NCBI RefSeq assembly: GCF_025673445.1
Contig: NZ_JAOVQN010000004.1
Coordinates: 62,001 to 126,000, forward strand
From: Ruegeria_B marisflavi
GTDB taxonomy: Bacteria > Pseudomonadota > Alphaproteobacteria > Rhodobacterales > Rhodobacteraceae
Reading direction: 5' to 3'
Length of the DNA stretch: 64,000 bases
The notes under the pieces were generated by a model, which saw only the letters and a list, made by a program, of their open reading frames with translations, had not been told where the DNA came from and did no database searches. This document shows positions 54,549-62,244 of this stretch, piece by piece; the first letter of the stretch is position 1; each line of letters starts with the position of its first letter. A program made the translations under genes and the position numbers.

Positions 54549-55037
54549 ATGAGCAAGACACAGGCGGAACTTCATTTCCTCTGCGGCAAGATCGCAGCCG
54601 GAAAATCGACGCTGTCCAGATCCCTTGCCGCCCGGCATCGCGCCGTGGTTCTGTCCGAGGACGACTGGCTGCACGTTCTCTATCCCGAAGAATTGCGGAC
54701 TATTCCCGATTACCTTCGTCTTTCGTTGCGCCTGAAACAGGCAGTCGCTCCTCATCTGCTTAACCTGCTGGCAGCGGGTGTAACGGTGATTCTGGACTTT
54801 CCCGCCAACACGGTGGACCAACGGCGCTGGATGCGCGCGCTTGCCGACACCTCGGCCGCGCCGCACATGCTGCATTATCTCGATGCGCCGGACGAGGTCT
54901 GCAAGGCCCGACTGCACCGCCGCAACGCGGACGAGGATCACAATTTCAACGTCACCGAGGCGCAGTTTGAACAGATCACCCGGCATTTCGTTGCGCCCAC
55001 GGCCGCCGAAGGGCTCACCACCGTCGTTCATTCCTAG
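54549..55037 (+). CDS. Small P-loop kinase-like ATPase
   Basis: A 162-residue protein with Walker A GKIAAGKST near the N terminus and a kinase-like lid (CKARLHRRNADED). VILDFPANTVDQRRWMR and HYLDAPDEVCKARL resemble small kinases such as those of the AAA_33 group that phosphorylate sugars, nucleosides or antibiotics. The substrate is unknown. It is divergent from rimP and followed by the rplB leader, an unusual neighbour for a ribosomal operon. It has no strong ribosome site (CCACAACC before the ATG). Confidence 0.75.
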   Translation: MSKTQAELHFLCGKIAAGKSTLSRSLAARHRAVVLSEDDWLHVLYPEELRTIPDYLRLSLRLKQAVAPHLLNLLAAGVTVILDFPANTVDQRRWMRALADTSAAPHMLHYLDAPDEVCKARLHRRNADEDHNFNVTEAQFEQITRHFVAPTAAEGLTTVVHS

Positions 55038-55163
55038 GATGAGAAACGACTATAGGATGGGCAGCCTGCCCAACCCTTGCAGATCGCGCCAGGGCACCAA
55101 ACAAATCCCGGCCCGGCCTATAGACACCCCCAAACAACCCTGCTAAACGCACCCAATCTTGCG

Positions 55164-55196
55164 CCCCGGGATTCGTTCCGGGGTGCTTGGTTTTTT
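55164..55196 (+). terminator. Intrinsic terminator before rplB
   Basis: CCCCGG (55164-55169) pairs CCGGGG (55178-55183), loop of eight bases, and TGCTTGG then T6 follow. It lies 127 bases after the kinase stop and 100 bases before rplB. It may end the kinase transcript or act as attenuator of the ribosomal leader. A second hairpin without T-tract, GCGGCGGG to CCCGCTGC (55253-55272), lies just before rplB. Confidence 0.6.
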
Positions 55197-55295
55197 CAGC
55201 CGGGGACCTGCGGGGCCCTATACCACTGGCACCTACGGGGGCCTCAAACATAGCGGCGGGATCACCCGCTGCACGCTAAACGGAAGACAGAAAGC

Positions 55296-56138
55296 ATGGC
55301 ACTCAAGTCGTATAAGCCGACGACGCCGGGCCAGCGCGGGCTGGTGCTGATCGACCGTTCGGAGCTGTACAAAGGACGTCCTGTCAAGTCCCTCACCGAG
55401 GGTCTGACGAAATCGGGCGGCCGGAACAACACCGGACGGATCACCTCGCGTCGCCGCGGTGGTGGGGCAAAACGCCTCTACCGGATCGTTGACTTCAAAC
55501 GGAACAAATTCGATGTGGCGGCCACCGTCGAGCGGATCGAGTACGATCCGAACCGGACCGCCTTTATCGCGCTGGTCAAGTACGAGGATGGCGAACAGGC
55601 CTATATCCTTGCACCGCAGCGTCTGGCAGTTGGTGACCAGGTCATCGCGTCGGCCAAGGCCGACATCAAGCCGGGCAACGCAATGCCCTTCTCGGGCATG
55701 CCGATCGGTACCATCGTGCACAACATCGAGATGAAGCCTGGCAAGGGCGGTCAGATCGCACGCGCCGCCGGCACTTACGCTCAGTTCGTTGGCCGCGATG
55801 GCGGTTACGCTCAGATCCGTCTGAGCTCGGGCGAACTGCGCCTGGTCCGTCAGGAATGCATGGCCACCGTCGGTGCCGTGTCGAACCCCGACAACTCGAA
55901 CCAGAACTACGGCAAAGCTGGCCGAATGCGCCACAAGGGCATTCGTCCGTCGGTTCGCGGTGTCGCAATGAACCCGATCGACCACCCCCATGGTGGTGGT
56001 GAGGGTCGCACCTCGGGTGGCCGTACGCCGGTGACTCCGTGGGGCAAGGATACCAAGGGTACCCGTACCCGGAACAAGAACAAAGCGTCGCAAAAGCTGA
56101 TCATCCGCTCGCGTCACGCCAAGAAGAAAGGGCGTTAA
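55296..56138 (+). CDS. rplB: 50S ribosomal protein L2
   Basis: A 280-residue L2, one of the primary rRNA-binding proteins of the large subunit and needed for subunit joining. Signatures are VERIEYDPNRTAFIAL and VAMNPIDHPHGGGEGRT, the latter with the conserved His near the peptidyl transferase region. Gene length and context with rpsS are normal, but rplW, the usual upstream neighbour, is not here. Its start follows CGGAAGACAGAAAGC. Confidence 0.97.
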   Translation: MALKSYKPTTPGQRGLVLIDRSELYKGRPVKSLTEGLTKSGGRNNTGRITSRRRGGGAKRLYRIVDFKRNKFDVAATVERIEYDPNRTAFIALVKYEDGEQAYILAPQRLAVGDQVIASAKADIKPGNAMPFSGMPIGTIVHNIEMKPGKGGQIARAAGTYAQFVGRDGGYAQIRLSSGELRLVRQECMATVGAVSNPDNSNQNYGKAGRMRHKGIRPSVRGVAMNPIDHPHGGGEGRTSGGRTPVTPWGKDTKGTRTRNKNKASQKLIIRSRHAKKKGR

Positions 56139-56141
56139 GCA

Positions 56142-56420
56142 ATGTCTCGCTCTGTTTGGAAGGGTCCTTTCGTCGATGCTTATGTCCTTAAAAAGGCAGC
56201 AGCAGCGCGCGAGTCGGGCCGCAACGAAGTCATCAAGATCTGGTCGCGTCGTTCCACCATTCTGCCCCAGTTCGTGGGTCTGACCTTTGGTGTGTACAAC
56301 GGCCAGAAGCATATCCCCGTCAACGTCTCCGAGGACATGATCGGTCAGAAGTTCGGTGAATACTCGCCGACCCGGACCTATTATGGCCATGCGGCGGACA
56401 AGAAAGCGAAGCGGAAGTAA
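56142..56420 (+). CDS. rpsS: 30S ribosomal protein S19
   Basis: A 92-residue S19, which sits in the head of the 30S subunit with S13. SRSVWKGPFVDAYVLKKA at the start, WSRRSTILPQFVGLTFGVYNG and VNVSEDMIGQKFGEYSPTR are family signatures. It begins 3 bases after rplB. Confidence 0.97.
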   Translation: MSRSVWKGPFVDAYVLKKAAAARESGRNEVIKIWSRRSTILPQFVGLTFGVYNGQKHIPVNVSEDMIGQKFGEYSPTRTYYGHAADKKAKRK

Positions 56421-56423
56421 GTC

Positions 56424-56804
56424 ATGGGCAAGGAAAAGAACCCCCGCCGCGTGGCAGACAACGAAGCAATGGCAAAACTGCGCATGCTCCGTACTTCCCC
56501 GCAGAAACTGAACCTGGTGGCTCAGATGATCCGTGGCAAGAAAGTCGAGAAGGCGCTGACCGATCTCACCTTCTCGAACAAACGGATCGCGCAGGACGTG
56601 AAGAAATGCCTTCAGTCTGCAATCGCGAACGCCGAGAACAACCACAACCTGGACGTCGATGAACTGATCGTCGCCGAGGCCTATGTGGGCAAGAACCTGA
56701 TCATGAAGCGCGGTCGTCCGCGGGCACGTGGCCGGTTCGGCAAGATCATGAAGCCGTTCTCGGAACTCACGATCAAGGTGCGACAGGTAGAGGAGCAAGC
56801 CTAA
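56424..56804 (+). CDS. rplV: 50S ribosomal protein L22
   Basis: A 126-residue L22. It begins MGKEKNPRRVADNEAMAKLR and contains the exit-tunnel hairpin region VAEAYVGKNLIMKRGRPRAR, seen as KRGRPRARGRFGKI, where macrolide-resistance mutations arise. Starts 3 bases after rpsS, and its last base is shared with the rpsC start. Confidence 0.96.
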   Translation: MGKEKNPRRVADNEAMAKLRMLRTSPQKLNLVAQMIRGKKVEKALTDLTFSNKRIAQDVKKCLQSAIANAENNHNLDVDELIVAEAYVGKNLIMKRGRPRARGRFGKIMKPFSELTIKVRQVEEQA

Positions 56805-57511
56805 TGGGACATAAGGTCAATCCGATCGGCATGCGCCTTCAGGTCAACCGCACCTGGGACAGCCGTTGGTACGCAGATACCAAGGACTACGGCAATCTGC
56901 TGCTCGAGGATCTCAAGATCCGCGAGTTCATCAAGGAAGAGTGCAAACAGGCTGGCGTGGCCCGTGTGATCATCGAACGTCCGCACAAGAAGTGCCGCGT
57001 CACGATCCACACCGCGCGTCCGGGCGTGATCATCGGCAAGAAAGGCGCAGACATCGAAACCCTGCGCAAGAAGCTGGCGAACATTACCGACAGCGAACTG
57101 CACCTGAACATCGTCGAAGTCCGCAAGCCCGAGATGGATGCGCAGCTGGTCGCCGAGTCGATCGCGCAACAGCTCGAGCGCCGGGTGTCCTTCCGTCGCG
57201 CCATGAAGCGCGCCGTGCAGAACGCAATGCGGATGGGTGCCCTGGGTATCCGGGTGAACGTCGCCGGCCGTCTGGGCGGTGCCGAGATCGCCCGTACCGA
57301 ATGGTACCGCGAAGGCCGCGTTCCGCTGCACACCCTGCGTGCCGACATCGACTACGCCCTGGCCGAAGCCTCGACCCCCTACGGGATCATCGGGATCAAG
57401 GTCTGGATCTTCAAGGGCGAGATCATGGAGCATGACCCGCAGGCGCGTGATCGCAAAGCACAGGAACTCCAGGACGGTCCGGCCCCGCGTGGCGCCGGTG
57501 GCCGCCGCTAA
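56804..57511 (+). CDS. rpsC: 30S ribosomal protein S3
   Basis: A 235-residue S3 with a type II KH domain (PGVIIGKKGADIETLRKKL) and the C-terminal domain (MGALGIRVNVAGRLGGAEIAR). It helps form the mRNA entry channel. It overlaps rplV by one base (TAATG). The C-terminal end is basic and Gly-rich (RGAGGRR). Confidence 0.97.
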   Translation: MGHKVNPIGMRLQVNRTWDSRWYADTKDYGNLLLEDLKIREFIKEECKQAGVARVIIERPHKKCRVTIHTARPGVIIGKKGADIETLRKKLANITDSELHLNIVEVRKPEMDAQLVAESIAQQLERRVSFRRAMKRAVQNAMRMGALGIRVNVAGRLGGAEIARTEWYREGRVPLHTLRADIDYALAEASTPYGIIGIKVWIFKGEIMEHDPQARDRKAQELQDGPAPRGAGGRR

Positions 57512-57523
57512 GGAGGATTAGAG

Positions 57524-57937
57524 ATGCTGCAACCAAAGCGCACTAAATTCCGCAAGATGTTCAAAGGCCGTATCCATGGCGAAGCCAAGGGCGGTTCCGA
57601 CCTGAACTTCGGCACCTTCGGCCTGAAGGCACTTGAACCCGAGCGTGTCACCGCGCGCCAGATCGAGGCCGCCCGCCGTGCCATGACGCGTCACATGAAG
57701 CGTCAGGGCCGCGTCTGGATCCGGATTTTCCCGGATACGCCGGTGACCTCGAAACCCACCGAGGTTCGGATGGGTAAAGGTAAGGGTTCGGTCGATTACT
57801 GGGCCTGCAAGGTGAAGCCGGGCCGGGTGATGTTTGAAATCGACGGTGTGGGCGAGGAAATCGCCCGCGAGGCCCTGCGCCTGGCCGCGATGAAACTGCC
57901 GATCAAGACCCGCGTGGTCGTTCGCGAAGACTGGTAA
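57524..57937 (+). CDS. rplP: 50S ribosomal protein L16
   Basis: A 137-residue L16 that contacts the A-site tRNA. MLQPKRTKFRKMFKGR starts the protein; ARRAMTRHMKRQGRVWIRIFPD and MGKGKGSVDYW follow. A clear AAGGAGG lies before the ATG. In most bacteria rpmC follows at once; here a terminator and a 4.4-kb insert follow. Confidence 0.97.
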   Translation: MLQPKRTKFRKMFKGRIHGEAKGGSDLNFGTFGLKALEPERVTARQIEAARRAMTRHMKRQGRVWIRIFPDTPVTSKPTEVRMGKGKGSVDYWACKVKPGRVMFEIDGVGEEIAREALRLAAMKLPIKTRVVVREDW

Positions 57938-57962
57938 TCCCGGCCTTGCGACAAGACATTGA

Positions 57963-57992
57963 AACCCCCGCCGGGACACCGGCGGGGGTTTT
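57963..57992 (+). terminator. Intrinsic terminator after rplP
   Basis: AACCCCCGCCGG (57963-57974) pairs CCGGCGGGGGTT (57979-57990), loop GACA, followed by TTTTCCTTTT. The stem is 12 bp and perfect. It lies inside what is normally one continuous ribosomal operon and should cut rpmC and the following genes off from rplP transcripts. Confidence 0.9.
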
Positions 57993-58045
57993 CCTTTTCC
58001 GGTATCCATCGTAGCCTTTTTGCATTCCGTGTCCGGAGGTGACCC

Positions 58046-58594
58046 ATGGTGCAGCCCCGCAAGACCGTTTTTCAACGTGAAATCATTGCCGCGGATGCCT
58101 TCGGTGAACCTTGCCATCCCGTGACCCGGGTGGCTGTCATGGCCGCGTTTCGCAATCCCCTTGCGGGCCGGTTCTTTCGTGACCTCTCACCCCTGTTCGA
58201 GATCGGCCGTGAATTGGGCGAAGCTTTGGCTCGGCAGGCCATCGCCGAATTGGGTTGTCCCCCGATTTCATACGGCAAGGCCGCGATTGTCGGAGCAAAT
58301 GGCGACATGGAGCAGGGCGGGGCGGTCGTGCACCCCAAACTGGGCGCTCCAATGCGCGCGGCAGCGGGCGGTGGGGCGGCGGTGATCCCTTCCAACGTGA
58401 AACTGGGCGGTCCGGGCACAACGATTGACTTGCCGTTGGGCCACAAGGACAACCCCTGGTCCTTCGATCATTTTGACACGATGACCCTGGTCATGGCGGA
58501 TGCACCGGGTCCGTACGAGATTGTCATGTGCCTGGCCTATGCCGACGGCGGACGCCCGATCCCCCGCTGCGGCAAGGGTCCGGTCCAGACCTGA
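58046..58594 (+). CDS. DUF1185 amino-acid synthesis family protein
   Basis: A 182-residue protein I recognise as DUF1185, labelled amino acid synthesis family. It contains YGKAAIVGANGDMEQGGAVVH and the segment GRPIPRCGKGPV at the end. The catalytic role is not established as far as I know. GGAGGTGACCC precedes the ATG. It is the first gene of the insert between rplP and rpmC, and a T7-ended stem-loop follows it. Confidence 0.75.
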   Translation: MVQPRKTVFQREIIAADAFGEPCHPVTRVAVMAAFRNPLAGRFFRDLSPLFEIGRELGEALARQAIAELGCPPISYGKAAIVGANGDMEQGGAVVHPKLGAPMRAAAGGGAAVIPSNVKLGGPGTTIDLPLGHKDNPWSFDHFDTMTLVMADAPGPYEIVMCLAYADGGRPIPRCGKGPVQT

Positions 58595-58618
58595 ACAGGC
58601 AACGGATGGAAAGTGGTG

Positions 58619-58666
58619 CGCCAAACCATAAGGAGACCCGCCGATTCCCCAACGGGCGCTTTTTTT
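58619..58666 (+). terminator. Probable terminator after the DUF1185 gene
   Basis: GCGCC (58619-58622 region) can pair with GGCGC near 58655-58659, with an inner CCCG to CGGG helix, and seven T residues follow (58660-58666). The stem is imperfect with a long loop. Confidence 0.45.
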
Positions 58667-58683
58667 GTTCAGCTCCGCCAATG

Positions 58684-58932
58684 TTACCAGTTTCTGGACT
58701 GTCGGATCCGCGTCTGTTCGATCCGGTCAATGCTGCCGGTGTCGCGTGCAATTGACCTGAGATCGTCGCGTGTCAGACCGATGTCGCGCAATCCATGATC
58801 CGATAGCGGTGACAGCGCAGCCACCACCTGCCAACGGCTCAACAGACCTTGGCCAAGTAGATGGAGCCGGTTGATGGAAAGGGCGTTCTGAAAACGGGGC
58901 TGCTTAGTTGCGGCGCCTGTGAGCGAGATCAT
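58684..58932 (-). CDS. DUF1127 (YjiS-like) small protein
   Basis: An 82-residue protein whose middle (SRWQVVAALSPLSDHGLRDIGLTRDDLRS, seen here as LSPLSDHGLRDIGLTR) matches DUF1127. Small DUF1127 proteins in Rhodobacter and Agrobacterium bind RNA or affect phosphate and carbon metabolism and stress responses. ATG 58932 is chosen with AAGGA 9 bases upstream; the open frame extends 15 codons further. It is divergent from the HxlR gene and shares its operator region. Confidence 0.72.
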   Translation of the reverse strand: MISLTGAATKQPRFQNALSINRLHLLGQGLLSRWQVVAALSPLSDHGLRDIGLTRDDLRSIARDTGSIDRIEQTRIRQSRNW

Positions 58933-59020
58933 CTGTCGTAGTCCTTCTTCGGGGTTCATCTGACGACAGGGTGCCACCGTAATCTTAGCGCGGGGTAGTG
59001 TAGGAAGTGAACCAGAACCG

Positions 59021-59035
59021 GTACAGCTTCTGTAC
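59021..59035. promoter_or_regulatory. Inverted repeat, likely HxlR operator
   Basis: GTACAG-CTT-CTGTAC is a perfect 6-bp dyad with a 3-base spacer. It lies 66 bases before the HxlR ATG and 88 bases before the divergent DUF1127 start. HxlR-family regulators (for example YodB) bind palindromes built around TAC/GTA, so this is a likely operator for both genes. Confidence 0.5.
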
Positions 59036-59101
59036 TGGAGCGATATCGCGGGCCCGGATAGACTGTCTCATACCCAATAGACCAAAAGAGGGAAGTACGA
59101 G

Positions 59102-59803
59102 ATGACGACCAAACCGTTTGGTCTCTTTTGCCCGACTTCCAAGGCTTGCGAAGTCCTCAATCCTCGTTGGACCATTCAGATCCTCGGAGAACTCTCCACC
59201 GGTTCGACCCGCTTCAACGATATCAAGCGCGGTCTGCCGGGTATCTCGCCGACCCTGCTGGCCAAACGCCTGAAAGAGATGCAGCAGAATGGGCTTGTCG
59301 AATGGATAGATGATCCGGCCAGCGGGGTCATTGATTATATCCGTACCGCGAAGGCCGCCGAACTGGACCCGATCCTCGAAGGTCTAGCGCGTTGGGCGCA
59401 GCGCAATGTATCTGTCGATGTGGCGCTGGAAGACCGCGATGCGGATGTCCTGATGTGGACCCTTCGAAACCGGATCGTGGTCGATGCGCTACCGCCGGGC
59501 CGAACCGTGGTCCGTTTCAACTTTTCGGACGCGACTTCTCCGGCATCGACATACTGGCTGGTCGTGCGGCCGGGCGTCCCTGTTGAACTTTGTGCCGCGG
59601 ATCCCGGCTTTGACGTGGATTTGTTCATCGAGACGGGCGTGTCCGTGATGACCGGCATCTATCTTGGGCGGTTGTCCTATGGCCGTGAGATCGAAGGCGG
59701 GAGGTTCTTCATGTCAGGAGACAAACGATTGGAAAGGACGATCGGGCGCTGGCTCAGACTCAGCATGTATGCCGGGATAGAGGGTTTGGCACGAGCGGTT
59801 TGA
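59102..59803 (+). CDS. HxlR-family regulator with a C-terminal SCP2-like domain
   Basis: A 233-residue regulator. The N-terminal 105 residues are an HxlR winged helix (CEVLNPRWTIQILGELSTG; RFNDIKRGLPGISPTLLAKRL). The rest (from VVRFNFSDATSPASTYWLVV) resembles an SCP2 lipid-binding domain, known in some HxlR proteins of actinobacteria and alphaproteobacteria. A lipid or hydrophobic effector is thus possible. Cys10 and Cys16 near the N terminus lie where redox-sensing HxlR proteins such as HypR have their cysteines. GAGGGAAG precedes the ATG. Confidence 0.82.
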   Translation: MTTKPFGLFCPTSKACEVLNPRWTIQILGELSTGSTRFNDIKRGLPGISPTLLAKRLKEMQQNGLVEWIDDPASGVIDYIRTAKAAELDPILEGLARWAQRNVSVDVALEDRDADVLMWTLRNRIVVDALPPGRTVVRFNFSDATSPASTYWLVVRPGVPVELCAADPGFDVDLFIETGVSVMTGIYLGRLSYGREIEGGRFFMSGDKRLERTIGRWLRLSMYAGIEGLARAV

Positions 59804-59866
59804 AACCTGAGTTGTTCTACACAACAGCCCCTCGCGCCGGTTGGTCGGTTACGCTATGACACGGCC

Positions 59867-60487
59867 ATGTCCCAGATCGAATCCCTCTTTGTCACCCGCC
59901 TGTATCGCGCCCGCCTGTCCGAGCATGGCCCTGCCATCGACCCGGACGAGATGGAGGCATCCTGCTATTCCATCGCCGAGGATGACGAGGCCGGACAGGA
60001 ATGGTGCGAGGAGAATGGCTATCCCGGCTATACGTCTTATGCCTCCCTCACCGATCTGCCCTGGCGCTTTCCGATCTTTGCCGATCTGGTGAAATCGCTT
60101 GATGCGCATGTGGCGGCCTTTGCCGCCGATCTGGAATTCGACCTCGACGGCCGCGCCCTGGTGCTGGAGGATCTCTGGATCAACATCCTGCCGCAGGGCG
60201 GCATGCATTCCAGCCATCTGCATCCACATTCGGTGATTTCAGGCACCACCTATGTCGCCATGCCCGACGGCGCCAGCGCGCTGAAGCTCGAAGACCCCCG
60301 ATCCGGCCGGATGATGGCCGCGCCGACGCGGACCAAGACCGCCCGGCGCGAATTGCAGCCCTTCATCTATATGAAGCCAGACGTGGGCGACGTGCTGCTC
60401 TGGGAAAGCTGGCTGCGCCACGAAGTGCCGATGAACATGGCCGAAGAAGAACGCATCTCGGTCAGCTTCAACTATCGCTGGGAGTGA
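59867..60487 (+). CDS. TIGR02466-type 2-oxoglutarate/Fe(II) oxygenase-like protein
   Basis: A 206-residue protein of the type called TIGR02466 or putative 2OG-Fe(II) oxygenase. Possible iron ligands are visible in GGMHSSHLHPHSVISG and WLRHEVPMNM; the Arg of ISVSFNYRW fits the end of the fold. The substrate is not known. The gene starts 63 bases after the HxlR gene with a weak ribosome site. Its N terminus begins MSQIESLFVTRLYR. Confidence 0.75.
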   Translation: MSQIESLFVTRLYRARLSEHGPAIDPDEMEASCYSIAEDDEAGQEWCEENGYPGYTSYASLTDLPWRFPIFADLVKSLDAHVAAFAADLEFDLDGRALVLEDLWINILPQGGMHSSHLHPHSVISGTTYVAMPDGASALKLEDPRSGRMMAAPTRTKTARRELQPFIYMKPDVGDVLLWESWLRHEVPMNMAEEERISVSFNYRWE

Positions 60488-60559
60488 GCCCCGGTCCGCG
60501 TAGCGGCAATCGCTCCGGTGGAGCGATAGAGGGGCGAACGGGCGGAGCCCTGCAATCCC

Positions 60560-60573
60560 TTGATCCCGGTCAA
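60560..60573. promoter_or_regulatory. FnrL-type site TTGATCCCGGTCAA
   Basis: TTGAT-CCCG-GTCAA is a near-perfect FNR-family dyad of the type used by FnrL in Rhodobacteraceae. It is 100 bases upstream of the diheme cytochrome ATG, in a spacer with no other gene. Low oxygen would be expected to change expression of the cytochrome. Confidence 0.7.
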
Positions 60574-60672
60574 GGCGCGGAACTGCAAAAACTGCGATAA
60601 GGCAGCAGTCCGTTTCACGCGGACAGCGATCCAGACTCTCTGGACCGGAAAACGCAACTTGCGGTGATTTCC

Positions 60673-61176
60673 ATGCATGGCCTGACAGCCGCACTTTCCG
60701 CACTCGCGATCCTGATCGCCCCGGTGGCATTGGCATCCGAGGCCGACCCTCATCAGCTCTACGAGAACAAATGTGCCGCCTGCCATTCCCCGCATGCGGG
60801 CGATTTTGTCTGGCTGGAACTGGACACAGGCCAAGAGCCGCTCGAGGGGCGGAACTCGGGCCGGTCCGTCGCCGCCATGCTCGAACGCGGTCACGGCCGC
60901 CTGACACCGGCCGAGGCCACCATTCTCTTGGCGCATTTCCAGGCCATCCGCACCTCGGGGCAGCTGTTCCGGACAAAATGCCGGATGTGCCATGACACAG
61001 CGTCGGGGCTGGTGCGCCGCGCGCTGATTCTGCGCGACAGCAGACTGACCGGGCGGTACACCGGGCGGGACATTGCCGAGTTCCTGATGGTCCATGGGAG
61101 GCTGACACCGCCCGAGGCCCAGCAGATGCTGGGCGTGCTCGAACGTATTGCCGCCAGTTCCGCCCGAACCGACTAA
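60673..61176 (+). CDS. Diheme cytochrome c-like protein
   Basis: A 167-residue exported protein with signal peptide (MHGLTAALSALAILIAPVALA). Two heme-binding motifs are CAACH (34-38) and CRMCH (103-107). There are similar spacings after each heme (GHGRLTPAEATILLAHF and VHGRLTPPEAQQMLGVL), so the gene arose by internal duplication. It would act in periplasmic electron transfer. ATG 60673 is chosen; GTG 60664 is in frame. An FnrL-type site lies upstream. I cannot name its partner. Confidence 0.8.
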   Translation: MHGLTAALSALAILIAPVALASEADPHQLYENKCAACHSPHAGDFVWLELDTGQEPLEGRNSGRSVAAMLERGHGRLTPAEATILLAHFQAIRTSGQLFRTKCRMCHDTASGLVRRALILRDSRLTGRYTGRDIAEFLMVHGRLTPPEAQQMLGVLERIAASSARTD

Positions 61177-61303
61177 CACCAGGCCGTTCCCTGTGCCTAG
61201 CTTTGATAGTCAACGGTGACAGCCAACTTGCTTGCGTAGGAATGGCAGGCTATCGCTGATCCATGTCGGCCCAGTGCCGGACAAGCGGGCGAGACGTAGG
61301 GGA

Positions 61304-61981
61304 ATGGATCTAAGCTTCATAACCGAAGGCTGGGCGGGCCATCTGTCCTATCTTCTGCTCGTCCTGTCCATGCTTATGCGTCGCATGCTTTGGCTGCGGC
61401 TCTTCGTGATCGCCTCGGCGCTTGCAGGCATCGCTTTTGACTTTTTCTGGCTCAACAATCCGGTCGGCGTTTTCTGGCAGACTCTGCTTGTCCTGGTTAA
61501 CCTGGCCGAACTCTTCATCCTGTGGCGCAATGATCGCCGGGCTAGCTTCTCGGCCGAGGAAAAAAGGTTTCGCGACACCCTGCTGCCTGGCTTGTCGCCG
61601 GGTCGCACCCGTCGGTTCCTAGACCTCGGCCGTTGGGAAACTCTGACACCCGGTACCGTGTTGACATGTGAAGAGCATCCACCCGATTTCCTGACCTATC
61701 TTGATGATGGTGAAGTGAGGATCGAGGCGCATGGGCGATTGGTCCGCGTGGTGACAGGCGGCCATTTCATCGGCGAGATGTCGATGATGGGAGATGGCCG
61801 GGCAGTGGCAACCGCCACGGTCCAGACCCGCGTTCGGGCTTGGAGAATCGAACGGGTCAAACTTGCGCGTCTGCGCGAAACCGCTCCAACCACGATGAGC
61901 GTTCTTGAATTGGGTATCGCCCGGGACATGCGGGCAAAACTGGTGTTCCAGAATGCAAGTGGTCAGGTTGGCGGCCCCTGA
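61304..61981 (+). CDS. Three-TM protein with cyclic nucleotide-binding domain (Popeye-like)
   Basis: A 225-residue protein. Three membrane helices lie at about residues 10-27, 29-48 and 53-73 (LSYLLLVLSMLM; WLRLFVIASALAGIAFDFF; WQTLLVLVNLAELFILW). Residues 90-215 form a cNMP-binding-like domain: FLTYLDDGEVRIEAHG, then GGHFIGEMSMMGDGRAVATATV, which has the Gly-Glu and Arg of the phosphate-binding cassette in slightly altered form. Three helices plus a cytoplasmic cNMP domain is the layout of Popeye-domain (POPDC) proteins of animals and their few bacterial relatives. ATG 61304 starts at MDLSFITEGWAG. Confidence 0.65.
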   Translation: MDLSFITEGWAGHLSYLLLVLSMLMRRMLWLRLFVIASALAGIAFDFFWLNNPVGVFWQTLLVLVNLAELFILWRNDRRASFSAEEKRFRDTLLPGLSPGRTRRFLDLGRWETLTPGTVLTCEEHPPDFLTYLDDGEVRIEAHGRLVRVVTGGHFIGEMSMMGDGRAVATATVQTRVRAWRIERVKLARLRETAPTTMSVLELGIARDMRAKLVFQNASGQVGGP

Positions 61982-61988
61982 GAGGCGA

Positions 61989-62135
61989 TCAGATAAGCCA
62001 GTCGCGCAATTTGCGCAGCAGTATGGACACTCCGATGATGCTCAGGACATAGCCGACGGAAACGACGGGCAACAACGCGGGCCCGGACAGCGGCAGATCT
62101 GAAATCGCATTCGGCAGCATGGCGGCAAAAGTCAT
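61989..62135 (-). CDS. Possible 48-residue single-span membrane protein
   Basis: An open frame of 48 codons, too short for usual gene calls. The product has one hydrophobic segment (LLPVVSVGYVLSIIGVSILL, residues 21-40) followed by RKLRDWLI, a positive-inside end. Codons mostly end in G or C. No ribosome site is clear upstream of the ATG. It converges with the Popeye-like gene; the stops are 8 bases apart. It may be an uncharacterised small membrane protein or the tail of a lost gene. Confidence 0.35.
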   Translation of the reverse strand: MTFAAMLPNAISDLPLSGPALLPVVSVGYVLSIIGVSILLRKLRDWLI

Positions 62136-62244
62136 CTAAGAAAACCGATCAGTCTATAGTACCGGAAAAGCTCCGGCGCACCCCTTACGTCTTTTTACGG
62201 TGTACGGCAATACATAGCTGTCGGATATTAAGGTCAACTTCCGC

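Noticed and set aside
55039..55146. A 35-residue plus-strand frame between the kinase gene and rplB
   Set aside because: Its codon use and Pro/Arg-rich product are not convincing, and no ribosome site precedes it.
61209..61222. TTGATAGTCAAC as a second FNR-like site
   Set aside because: The half-sites are too close (three bases instead of four between TTGA-type halves), so it does not fit the FNR dyad.
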